Assembly: GCA_947494405.1 (NCBI GenBank)
Contig: CANLWQ010000134.1
Span: 1-5,899 of the forward strand
Direction of reading: 5' to 3'
From: Comamonadaceae bacterium
GTDB taxonomy: Bacteria; Pseudomonadota; Gammaproteobacteria; Burkholderiales; Burkholderiaceae_C
DNA length: 5,899 bases
Part shown: piece after piece, positions 1-5,899 of the stretch
Layout: every line of letters begins with the position of its first letter
Numbering within the stretch: the stretch's first letter is position 1
The notes under the pieces: model-generated
Told to the model about the DNA's origin: nothing
Database searches by the model: none
Seen by the model: the letters and a program-made list of their open reading frames with translations, nothing else
Made by a program: the position numbers and the translations under genes

Positions 1-43
1 AACTTGGATGGGGCTGTTGGGGCTTGAGCCAAAAAGTTTGCCA

Positions 44-1285
44 TTATATCGGTTTCAGGCGCTGTGCCAAGGCCTGGGCGCAAGCAAAGCCGCTGGCCCA
101 AGCCCATTGGAAGTTGTAGCCGCCCAGCCAACCGGTGATATCAACCACTTCGCCAATGAAATAAAGCCCTGGCTGGCGCGACTCCATGCTTTGCTGGGAC
201 AACTCGGCGGTGTCCACGCCGCCAGCCGTCACCTCGGCTTTGGCATAGCCTTCGGTGCCTGCCGGCGTGAGCGACCACTGGCTTAAAGCCTGCGCCAATT
301 GCTGCAAGGCTTTGTCGGGGGTGTCGGGCAGGGCGCGTTGCCAAGCGCTGTTTTGCGCCACCCAAGCGTCAGCCAAACGGCTGGGCAGCCAATGGCTGAG
401 GGCGTTGGCAACTTGTTTTTTAGACTGTTGCTTGGCCTCTGACAAAGCCATGGCGAGATCGGTTTGAGGCAATAAATTCAGTTGTATGGGGCTGCCAGCT
501 TGCCAATAGCTGGAAATTTGCAAGACTGCCGGCCCGGACAGCCCGCGGTGGGTGAACAGCAAATCTTCTTCAAAGACCATGCGCTGTTTGCCCAAGCCGG
601 TGCTGATGTCTACCGGCAGCGACAAGCCCGCCAGGGTCGCAAACGGTTGCCAATCGGCTGCGGTAAAGGTGAGCGGTACCAAAGCAGGGCGGGGCGTGAC
701 CACTTTCAAACCAAACTGCTTGGCCAGCCGGTAGCCAAGGTCTGTCGCGCCAATTTTGGGGATGGACAAGCCGCCTGTGGCCACCACCACCGCCTTGGCT
801 TGCACTTGGCCTTGGCTGGTAGAGACCGAGTAAGGGTAGGGGGCAGCGTCGTGAAACTGCACATCCAGCAGGCTGCAAGGCTGCCAGCGGGTGACCGAGC
901 CGCCCATGGCACCAGCCTCGCATTCCCGTAGCAGCATGTCAATCAGGTCTTGGGCGCTGCGGTCGCAAAACAACTGGCCTTTGTGTTTTTCATGGAAAGC
1001 AATGCCGTGTTTTTGCACCAGAGCCACAAAATCAGCAGCGCTGTAGCGGCTCAAAGCGCTGCGAGCGAACTGCGGGTTCTCACCTAAAAAATGTTTGTGT
1101 GGCGAGCGTGGGTCTATGTCGGTGTTGGTGAAGTTGCTGCGCCCACCGCCCGAAATTCGGATTTTTTCAGCCAGCTTGGGGCTGTGGTCCAGAAGCAGCA
1201 CATGCAAGCCTTGTTGCGCTGCCACCCCCGCGCAAAACAAGCCTGCGGCCCCCGCGCCGATGATCAGCACATCCACCTGTGTCAT
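44..1285 (-). CDS. BaiN/YhiN/HI0933-family FAD-dependent oxidoreductase
   Basis: The 413-residue product is a cytoplasmic flavoprotein of the HI0933/YhiN family (TIGR00275/COG2081 type). An N-terminal Rossmann FAD site GAGAAG lies at residues 10-15, with an acidic D33 at the end of the second strand. The family signature SGGGRSNFTN is at 45-54, a GQLF segment at 103-106, and a second flavin-contact ATGG at 169-172. The C-terminal FAD-binding block at 378-399 contains GEVVDITG, GGYN and QWAWASG. Length and domain order are normal for the family. No signal peptide or membrane segment is visible. The physiological substrate is unknown for most members; clostridial BaiN reduces bile-acid intermediates, but that should not be transferred here. 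The ATG start lies inside the stop of the upstream hydrolase gene (ATGA overlap), and no strong Shine-Dalgarno is seen, so translation is probably coupled. One oddity is Ser at residue 50, where many homologues have Cys (GGGRCN). Family assignment is secure; function is open. Confidence 0.95.
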   Translation of the reverse strand: MTQVDVLIIGAGAAGLFCAGVAAQQGLHVLLLDHSPKLAEKIRISGGGRSNFTNTDIDPRSPHKHFLGENPQFARSALSRYSAADFVALVQKHGIAFHEKHKGQLFCDRSAQDLIDMLLRECEAGAMGGSVTRWQPCSLLDVQFHDAAPYPYSVSTSQGQVQAKAVVVATGGLSIPKIGATDLGYRLAKQFGLKVVTPRPALVPLTFTAADWQPFATLAGLSLPVDISTGLGKQRMVFEEDLLFTHRGLSGPAVLQISSYWQAGSPIQLNLLPQTDLAMALSEAKQQSKKQVANALSHWLPSRLADAWVAQNSAWQRALPDTPDKALQQLAQALSQWSLTPAGTEGYAKAEVTAGGVDTAELSQQSMESRQPGLYFIGEVVDITGWLGGYNFQWAWASGFACAQALAQRLKPI

Positions 1286-2190
1286 GGCTGGTTCAAAAAC
1301 GCCTCTATGTGTTGGGCCAATTCAAGTGGACGGTCGTGGTGCATCATGTGGCCCGCGTTGGCAATGGTCACGCTGCGAACATACTTCACCGACTTCAGGC
1401 GTTCGTGGTACTCGGCCAAGGTGAAACGCCCCTTCCACCATTGGTCCATACTGTTATCGCTGGCTTCCACATTTAGCACCGGTGCGGTGATGCGTTGGTA
1501 CATAGCCAGAATTTCTTCCACCCGGAACAAATGGGCGTTGGTCACTTTGTGCGCGGCGTGGCCCAAAATTTCCCATTCACCGTCGGGCTTGGCCCGCGCC
1601 CAGTGTTGCGCCAACCACTCGGCTTTATCGGTTTCCAGCCTTGGATTGGTTTTCATCAGGCGCTGTGCCACCGCGCTGGCGCTGGGGTAGGTTTTCAAGG
1701 CTTTTTCGCCTTGGCGCAAGGCTTTCATTTCATCCATCCACTGGGCGTAGCGGGTAGGCGCTTGCTCAGGCTGGGTGGCTGCCAGCCCAAAGCCCTCCAA
1801 GTTAATCAGGCGGCGAATACGTGCGGGGCGAATGCCCGCGTACTGCATGACCACATTGCCACCCATGCTGTGGCCTAAAAGGTCTATGGGGCCTTCGGGC
1901 TGAAAGTGGTCAATCAAGGCGTCGAGGTCGGCCAAATAATCGGGGAACCAAAAGTTGTCTACCTCGCCGGGATGGGTCAGGCCATAGCCGCGCCAGTCGG
2001 GGGCAATGATGTGGCGGTCTTGAACAAGCGCGTCAATCACAAATTGAAACGAGGCGCTGACATCCATCCAACCGTGCACCATGAAAAGCGGCAGTTGTTG
2101 GGGGCGGGGCGTGCCCCATTCGCGGACGTGGTAACTCAGGTGGCGCAGCGGAACAAAGCTGCTGCGAGAGGGGCGTTGGACTTGGTACAT
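1282..2190 (-). CDS. alpha/beta-fold hydrolase
   Basis: The 302-residue product is a soluble single-domain alpha/beta hydrolase. The oxyanion-hole motif HGW is at residues 39-41, the nucleophile elbow GHSMGG at 106-111 (Ser108), a likely acid D245 in VEASDN, and the catalytic His281 in AGHMMH. A cap-like helical insert spans roughly 137-225. The substrate cannot be read from sequence; esters, lactones or C-C bonds are all possible. It is the first gene of a two-gene unit with the downstream flavoprotein, whose ATG overlaps this gene's TGA. I chose ATG 2190 because conserved sequence begins soon after it and a TATGAT hexamer sits 7 bases upstream. In-frame alternatives are ATG 2202, ATG 2217 (preceded by AGGTGA at a 9-base spacing) and GTG 2223. 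The last two would overlap the divergent acyl-CoA synthetase start. The fold is certain; the start is moderately certain. Confidence 0.92.
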   Translation of the reverse strand: MYQVQRPSRSSFVPLRHLSYHVREWGTPRPQQLPLFMVHGWMDVSASFQFVIDALVQDRHIIAPDWRGYGLTHPGEVDNFWFPDYLADLDALIDHFQPEGPIDLLGHSMGGNVVMQYAGIRPARIRRLINLEGFGLAATQPEQAPTRYAQWMDEMKALRQGEKALKTYPSASAVAQRLMKTNPRLETDKAEWLAQHWARAKPDGEWEILGHAAHKVTNAHLFRVEEILAMYQRITAPVLNVEASDNSMDQWWKGRFTLAEYHERLKSVKYVRSVTIANAGHMMHHDRPLELAQHIEAFLNQP

Positions 2191-2197
2191 TGCACTG

Positions 2198-2203
2198 ATC
2201 ATA
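2198..2203 (-). promoter_or_regulatory. putative -10 element of the alpha/beta hydrolase gene
   Basis: Read on the minus strand this is TATGAT, a five-of-six match to TATAAT. Seven bases (CAGTGCA) separate it from the hydrolase ATG at 2190, so transcription would start at or beside the start codon and give a leaderless mRNA. That would explain the lack of a Shine-Dalgarno before this ATG. No good -35 is visible 16-18 bases upstream, which lies in the acyl-CoA synthetase coding region. Inference from spacing and hexamer only. Confidence 0.35.
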
Positions 2204-2207
2204 AGGA
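2203..2207 (+). promoter_or_regulatory. Shine-Dalgarno site of the acyl-CoA synthetase gene
   Basis: AAGGA ends 8 bases before the ATG at 2216, an ideal ribosome-binding spacing that fixes the start of the acyl-CoA synthetase. It overlaps by one base the putative -10 of the divergent hydrolase gene. It also forms part of the imperfect palindrome AAGGACGTCTT (2203-2213), so protein binding here could affect both genes; that last point is speculation. Confidence 0.75.
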
Positions 2208-2215
2208 CGTCTTGC

Positions 2216-3967
2216 ATGACCACCCGTCACCTTTTGGACAACCACGCACACATGCTGGCGCAATTTCGCTGGCAAGTGCCCCCACATTTCAATATCGCCC
2301 AGGCTTGTTCAGCCCGTTGGGCCAGCCATAGCCACAGCGCCAACCGCGTGGCGGTCATCACCCACCGTGCTGACGCGCCGCCATGGACCCACAGCTTTGC
2401 CCAGTTGCAAGTTGCTGCGCATGCCATGAGTCATGTCTTGGCCCAGCAAGGCGTGAAGGCGGGCGACCGCGTGGCGGTGGTTTTGCCCCAGCGTTTTGAG
2501 ACGGTAGTGGCTTATATAGCGATTTGGCAAATGGGCGCAGTTGTCATGCCCTTGTCGCAACTCTTTGGCCCGGAAGCGTTGCAATACCGCTTGCAAGATT
2601 CCGAAGCAGTGCTGGCGGTGGTGGACGCGGTGTCGTCTGCCACAGTGGTCGATTTGAAAAGCAGTTGTCCCGCGCTTAGGTGTTGCATTGGTGTGGACGC
2701 AGGCAGTGGGGATGTGGCTTTTGCTGCGCACGACCATGCGGCAACACAAGAGTGGCCGATGTACCCCAGTTTGGCCCATGACCCTGCGGTGTTGATCTAT
2801 ACCAGCGGCACCACCGGCCCACCCAAGGGTGCGCTGATTCCCCACCGAGCGCTGATTGGCAACCTCACAGGCTTTGTGTGCAGTCAAAACTGGTTTGGGT
2901 TTTCAACCACTGCCCGTTCGCACTTTGACCATGCCGGTTTGCCTCAGGGCAGCCATGCGGTGATGTGGTCACCCGCCGACTGGACATGGACTGGCGGCCT
3001 GATGGACGCTTTGCTGCCCAGCTTGTATTTTGGGCGACCCATCGTGGCGTGGGCAGGACGTTTTTCGGCGGATTTGGCGTTTGGTTTGCTGCAACAACAC
3101 CGCGTCACCCACACGTTTTTGTTCCCCACCGCCTTGAAAGCCATGATGAAGGCCTGCCCGCATCCGGCAGCGCAGTTTCAGTTGGACCTGCAAGCCATCA
3201 TGAGCGCGGGCGAGGCGGTGGGCGACGCGGTGTTTGTTTATTGCCGCGATGAGCTGGGCGTGACGGTGAATGAAATGTTTGGCCAAACCGAGGTGAATTA
3301 CATCGTTGGCAACTGCGCCATGAATGGCGACACCGCTGACGGCGTGGGTTGGCCGGCCAAGCCCGGCAGCATGGGCCGCGCCTACCCTGGGCACCGCGTG
3401 GCGGTGATCGATGAGGACGGCTTAGAGTGCGCAGTTGGCGTTGCTGGCGACGTGGCTTTGCACCGTTTCGATGTGCACGGCGACCCTGACCCGATTTTCT
3501 TTCTCGGCTATTGGAACCAGCCCGAGGCCACCGCACGTAAATACACCGGCGACTGGTGCCGCACCGGCGACTTGGCCAGTCGAGATGCTGAGGGCTATCT
3601 CTGGTACCAAGGTCGCGCCGACGATGTGTTCAAGGCCGCCGGTTACCGCATAGGGCCCAGCGAGATTGAAAACTGCTTGGTCAAGCATCCAGCCGTTGCC
3701 AACGCCGCTGTGGTGCCCAAACCCGACGCTGAACGCGGCAATGTGGTGAAAGCCTATGTGGTGTTGTCGGCTGGCTTTGCAGCCTCACAAGCCTTGGTGC
3801 AAGAGCTGCAACAGCATGTGCGTGGCCTGCTGGCGCCCTATGAGTACCCCAAAGAAATTGAGTTCATTGCTGCCTTGCCCATGACCACTACCGGCAAGGT
3901 GCAGAGGCGGGTGTTACGACTGCAAGAGGAAGAACGCAGCAGCATTCCCAAAGAATTTAAACCCTGA
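2216..3967 (+). CDS. AMP-forming acyl-CoA synthetase (acetyl-/medium-chain-type)
   Basis: The 583-residue product belongs to the ANL adenylate-forming superfamily. It should activate a carboxylate with ATP to an acyl-adenylate and then to acyl-CoA in the cytoplasm. The phosphate-binding loop YTSGTTGPPKG is at residues 195-205, PADW at 253-256, the adenine/acid motif FGQTE at 355-359, RTGD at 449-452 and the hinge/A8 region GRADDVFKAAGYRIGPSEIE at 466-485. The C-terminal TTTGKVQRR carries the catalytic lysine K561. The N-terminal FNIAQACSARWA and the PADW/FGQTE context resemble the ACSM/medium-chain and acetyl-CoA synthetase branch rather than long-chain FadD; chain length cannot be set from sequence. 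A segment of about 17 residues (roughly 230-246) before the PADW strand may be a lineage-specific surface loop. The start is set by AAGGA 8 bases upstream. The gene diverges from the hydrolase and its last 11 bases overlap the opposing SDR gene. All core motifs are intact. Confidence 0.95.
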   Translation: MTTRHLLDNHAHMLAQFRWQVPPHFNIAQACSARWASHSHSANRVAVITHRADAPPWTHSFAQLQVAAHAMSHVLAQQGVKAGDRVAVVLPQRFETVVAYIAIWQMGAVVMPLSQLFGPEALQYRLQDSEAVLAVVDAVSSATVVDLKSSCPALRCCIGVDAGSGDVAFAAHDHAATQEWPMYPSLAHDPAVLIYTSGTTGPPKGALIPHRALIGNLTGFVCSQNWFGFSTTARSHFDHAGLPQGSHAVMWSPADWTWTGGLMDALLPSLYFGRPIVAWAGRFSADLAFGLLQQHRVTHTFLFPTALKAMMKACPHPAAQFQLDLQAIMSAGEAVGDAVFVYCRDELGVTVNEMFGQTEVNYIVGNCAMNGDTADGVGWPAKPGSMGRAYPGHRVAVIDEDGLECAVGVAGDVALHRFDVHGDPDPIFFLGYWNQPEATARKYTGDWCRTGDLASRDAEGYLWYQGRADDVFKAAGYRIGPSEIENCLVKHPAVANAAVVPKPDAERGNVVKAYVVLSAGFAASQALVQELQQHVRGLLAPYEYPKEIEFIAALPMTTTGKVQRRVLRLQEEERSSIPKEFKP

Positions 3968-4721
3968 GCGCCGGCAAGCCCACCCCCGTCGCCTCAAAGC
4001 CACCATCCACCGCCACCACCTGACCGGTAAGGTAGCTGGCTTCTTCGGACGCCAAAAACACAATCACGCGGCCAATCTCGGCTTCGCTGCCATAACGGTT
4101 AAGCGGAATCGCGTCGTGGTAAGCGCTGATGATTTCGGGGCTGTGCACAGCCATAGACAGCTTGGTTTTCACTGGGCCGGGTGACACACAGTTGACCCGA
4201 ATGCCATACTCGCCCAACTCCACCGCCTGCTGTTTGGTCATGTGTATGACCGCTGCTTTGGACGTGCCATAGGCCACGCGCAGGGTAGAGGCCCGCAGGC
4301 CTGAGATGGAGCCGATATTGACAATCGCACCACGGCTTTTGCGCAGAGCGGGAATCACGGCCTGTGAGCACAAGAACACGCCATCCAAGTTGGTGCGCAT
4401 CACGGTTTGCCAGCGAGCAAATGTGGTTTCTTCAATCGGACCGAAGTCAGCAACCCCCGCGTTATTCACCAGTGCGTCAATGCGCCCAGACCAGCCAAGT
4501 ACGGTTTGCACCATGGCAGCAACTTGGGATTCGTCAGACACATCGCAGTCCACAGGCAGCACGTTGTGCAGGCCTTGCGCAGCGCGGTGCAGTTCTTCGG
4601 TGTCGCGGTCGACCATGGCCACTTGGTAGCCCTTGGCCAAAAAAAGTTGCGTGGTGGCCAAGCCTATGCCGCGTGCGGCGCCTGTGACGATGGCGGTCAG
4701 TGGGGAGTTGCTTGTATTCAT
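3957..4721 (-). CDS. SDR-family NAD(P)-dependent oxidoreductase
   Basis: The 254-residue product is a classical short-chain dehydrogenase/reductase of normal length. The cofactor motif TGAARGIG is at residues 13-20 and NNAG at 86-89. The catalytic tetrad is N111, S138, Y151 and K155 (YGTSK), and the SPGPVKT loop starts at 180. An Asp at the end of the second strand (D38, in VDRD) favours NAD(H) over NADP(H). It probably oxidises a secondary alcohol or reduces a ketone or 3-oxoacyl group; FabG-like activity cannot be excluded, but no acyl-carrier-protein gene is nearby. Start ATG 4721 is chosen because GGAG precedes it by 9 bases and the Rossmann motif follows at the usual distance. The frame stays open to an ATG at 4826, but that extension has no SDR character and would overlap the divergent aldo/keto reductase start. 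The 3' end overlaps the convergent acyl-CoA synthetase gene by 11 bases. Substrate unknown. Confidence 0.94.
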   Translation of the reverse strand: MNTSNSPLTAIVTGAARGIGLATTQLFLAKGYQVAMVDRDTEELHRAAQGLHNVLPVDCDVSDESQVAAMVQTVLGWSGRIDALVNNAGVADFGPIEETTFARWQTVMRTNLDGVFLCSQAVIPALRKSRGAIVNIGSISGLRASTLRVAYGTSKAAVIHMTKQQAVELGEYGIRVNCVSPGPVKTKLSMAVHSPEIISAYHDAIPLNRYGSEAEIGRVIVFLASEEASYLTGQVVAVDGGFEATGVGLPALRV

Positions 4722-4730
4722 GGCCGCATT

Positions 4731-4734
4731 CTCC
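4731..4734 (-). promoter_or_regulatory. Shine-Dalgarno site of the SDR gene
   Basis: On the minus strand this reads GGAG (within GGTGGAG) and ends 9 bases before ATG 4721. It decides the SDR start against the longer open frame reaching 4826. Directly upstream is a small perfect dyad, CAAAG-T-CTTTG (4737-4747), which could be an operator half-site pair but is short enough to be chance. Confidence 0.7.
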
Positions 4735-4793
4735 ACCAAAGTCTTTGAAGCCTGCTGTTTGGCTGTCCTTGTTTGCCCCCATGCCAGCCCACG

Positions 4794-4799
4794 TAAACT
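4794..4799 (+). promoter_or_regulatory. putative -10 element of the aldo/keto reductase gene
   Basis: TAAACT matches TATAAT at four of six positions and lies 7 bases (CTTCGCT) before ATG 4807. Transcription from it would begin at the start codon. No Shine-Dalgarno is visible before this ATG, consistent with a leaderless message. A weak TTGTTT (4769-4774) is 19 bases upstream, longer than the usual -35 spacing. The element sits in the only real intergenic gap of the window (4722-4806), which must also hold the divergent SDR promoter. Inference only. Confidence 0.3.
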
Positions 4800-4806
4800 C
4801 TTCGCT

Positions 4807-5883
4807 ATGAACACGCTCAACCTCACCCCCGTTCGCTTGGGTCAAAGCGATTTGCACGTCACCCCCATCTGCTTGGGTACCATGACTTTTGGTCAACAAG
4901 TGGATGAAGCCAGCAGCCACGCCATCATGGACCACAGCATGGAGCGCGGTGTGAATTTCTTTGACACCGCCGAGATGTACGCCGTGCCGCCCACCGCCGA
5001 CACCTACGGCTTCACTGAAACCTATATTGGCAACTGGCTGGCCAAGCGCCCTGGCATGCGCCAAAAAATGGTGCTGGCCACCAAAGTGGCCGGCCCTTCG
5101 CGTGGCATGCCATGGGTGCGTGCCGGTGAGGGTATGACCGCTGCCGACATTCTGGCCTCGTGTGACGCGAGTTTGAAACGCCTGCAAACCGATGTCATAG
5201 ACCTTTATCAAATCCATTGGCCCGAGCGCCATGCGCCCATTTTTGGCGCCATGTACTACGAACCCAGCAAAGAGCGGTCTGTCACTTCCATCCACGAGCA
5301 GTTGGAGGCCATGAGCAAGTTGGTGAAAGCGGGCAAGGTACGCTACATCGGTTTATCCAACGAAACCTCTTACGGCGTGCATGAGTTTGTGCGCCTGGCT
5401 GAACAGCATAATTTGCCACGCGTGGCAGCCGTGCAAAACGTGTATTGCCTGATTAACCGCATTTTGGACAACGGCTTGGACGAAACCATGCACCGCTTGG
5501 ACGTGTCTTTGCTGGCCTATTCGCCGCTGGGTTTTGGTTTGCTGACCGGCAAATACGATGCATCGGGATTCATGGGTGAGGGTGCGCCTAAAGAGGGTCG
5601 CATTGCCAAATATGAAAGCATGCGCAAGCAGCGCTGGGGCCGCCCCGAGTCATTGGAAGCTGCTCGGCGCTACAACGCTTTGGCGCGCGAAAACGGCATG
5701 ACGCCCACCCAATTGGCGCTGGCGTTTTGCTATACCAACTGGCGCGTGGCCAGCACCATCATTGGTGTGACCTCCAAGGCGCAACTCGACGAAGACTTGA
5801 ACGCTTGGGGCACCAAGCTCTCGCCCGATATCTTGGCCGCGATTGATGCGATCCGCTGGGAGTTGCGCGACCCCGCCATTTAA
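4807..5883 (+). CDS. tas: Tas-family aldo/keto reductase
   Basis: The 358-residue product is an NADP(H)-dependent aldo/keto reductase of the (beta/alpha)8-barrel superfamily. From memory it resembles E. coli Tas along its length: LGTMTFGQQ at residues 23-31, AEMYAVPP at 55-62, TETYIGNWLAK at 70-80, SLKRLQTDVIDLYQIHWP at 122-139, and later RYIGLSNET, AYSPLGFG and LTGKY. The catalytic tetrad is D53, Y58, K93 and H137. The C-terminal IIGVTS...QLDED region matches the cofactor-binding tail. Tas was named for suppressing tyrosine auxotrophy under starvation in E. coli; its natural substrate is unclear, so treat the symbol as a family label. I chose ATG 4807 because the conserved barrel begins just after it. 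The frame is open back to 4633, but that part lies antisense over the SDR gene and has no family similarity. It diverges from the SDR gene across an 85-base gap. Confidence 0.94.
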   Translation: MNTLNLTPVRLGQSDLHVTPICLGTMTFGQQVDEASSHAIMDHSMERGVNFFDTAEMYAVPPTADTYGFTETYIGNWLAKRPGMRQKMVLATKVAGPSRGMPWVRAGEGMTAADILASCDASLKRLQTDVIDLYQIHWPERHAPIFGAMYYEPSKERSVTSIHEQLEAMSKLVKAGKVRYIGLSNETSYGVHEFVRLAEQHNLPRVAAVQNVYCLINRILDNGLDETMHRLDVSLLAYSPLGFGLLTGKYDASGFMGEGAPKEGRIAKYESMRKQRWGRPESLEAARRYNALARENGMTPTQLALAFCYTNWRVASTIIGVTSKAQLDEDLNAWGTKLSPDILAAIDAIRWELRDPAI

Positions 5884-5899
5884 GCCATGGACATTCCTC

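Noticed and set aside
1..43. Possible end of a plus-strand gene (in-frame TGA at 25-27), or a terminator for the flavoprotein gene
   Set aside because: Eight codons are too few to judge. The GGCTTGAGCC dyad has almost no loop, and the T-run on the minus strand precedes rather than follows it, so it is not a terminator.
482..931. A 149-codon open frame on the plus strand inside the flavoprotein gene
   Set aside because: It lies wholly antisense to a gene with clear FAD motifs, its translation has no recognisable domain, and long antisense frames are expected in this kind of codon-biased sequence.
4737..4747. Perfect 5-1-5 palindrome CAAAG-T-CTTTG upstream of the SDR gene as an operator
   Set aside because: It is too short to separate from chance in an 85-base gap, and no regulator gene lies in the window.
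4633..4806. N-terminal extension of the aldo/keto reductase frame
   Set aside because: It overlaps the SDR gene antisense and has no family similarity; the conserved barrel begins right after ATG 4807.
4722..4826. N-terminal extension of the SDR frame to ATG 4826
   Set aside because: A good Shine-Dalgarno sits before ATG 4721 and the extension would overlap the aldo/keto reductase start; the added residues are not SDR-like.
4534..5295. A 253-codon minus-strand open frame, rich in Gly and His, across the aldo/keto reductase start and the SDR gene
   Set aside because: It is the antisense shadow of the aldo/keto reductase and an off-frame reading of the SDR gene; both real genes have intact catalytic residues in their own frames.
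44..5883. A single catabolic operon or new multi-gene system made of all five genes
   Set aside because: Strands alternate (minus pair, plus, minus, plus), only the hydrolase and flavoprotein are coupled, and every gene belongs to a common enzyme family without a shared substrate clue.
5887..5899. ATG at the window edge that could begin another plus-strand gene
   Set aside because: Only four codons are visible and there is no ribosome-binding site before it; it cannot be supported from this window.

Overview
The window looks like ordinary chromosomal metabolic DNA from a betaproteobacterium, probably Burkholderiales and perhaps Comamonadaceae-like. That placement is inference from moderately GC-rich coding sequence, G/C-biased third positions with frequent TTG leucine codons, and the general look of the proteins. 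I see no mobile element, RNA gene, CRISPR array or phage gene.

Five complete genes fill almost every base. On the minus strand, an alpha/beta hydrolase (1282-2190) runs directly into a BaiN/YhiN/HI0933-type flavoprotein (44-1285) through a 4-base ATGA stop/start overlap, so the two form a translationally coupled pair. Diverging from this pair with only 25 bases between starts is a plus-strand AMP-forming acyl-CoA synthetase (2216-3967). It converges on, and overlaps by 11 bases, a minus-strand classical SDR oxidoreductase (3957-4721). An 85-base gap separates the SDR from a divergent plus-strand aldo/keto reductase of the Tas family (4807-5883), and the window ends 16 bases after it.

All five proteins are of normal length with intact catalytic motifs. 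Three are nucleotide- or flavin-dependent oxidoreductases, one activates a carboxylic acid to its CoA thioester, and one is a serine-type hydrolase. A shared role, such as handling small organic acids and carbonyls, is possible, but the alternating strands argue against one operon and the substrates cannot be read from the sequence.

The most noticeable features are in gene arrangement and expression signals. Two genes without a Shine-Dalgarno site each have a -10-like hexamer exactly 7 bases before the ATG, which suggests leaderless transcripts. The hydrolase/acyl-CoA synthetase start region is extremely compact, and the acyl-CoA synthetase and SDR genes overlap tail to tail. I found no convincing novel system.
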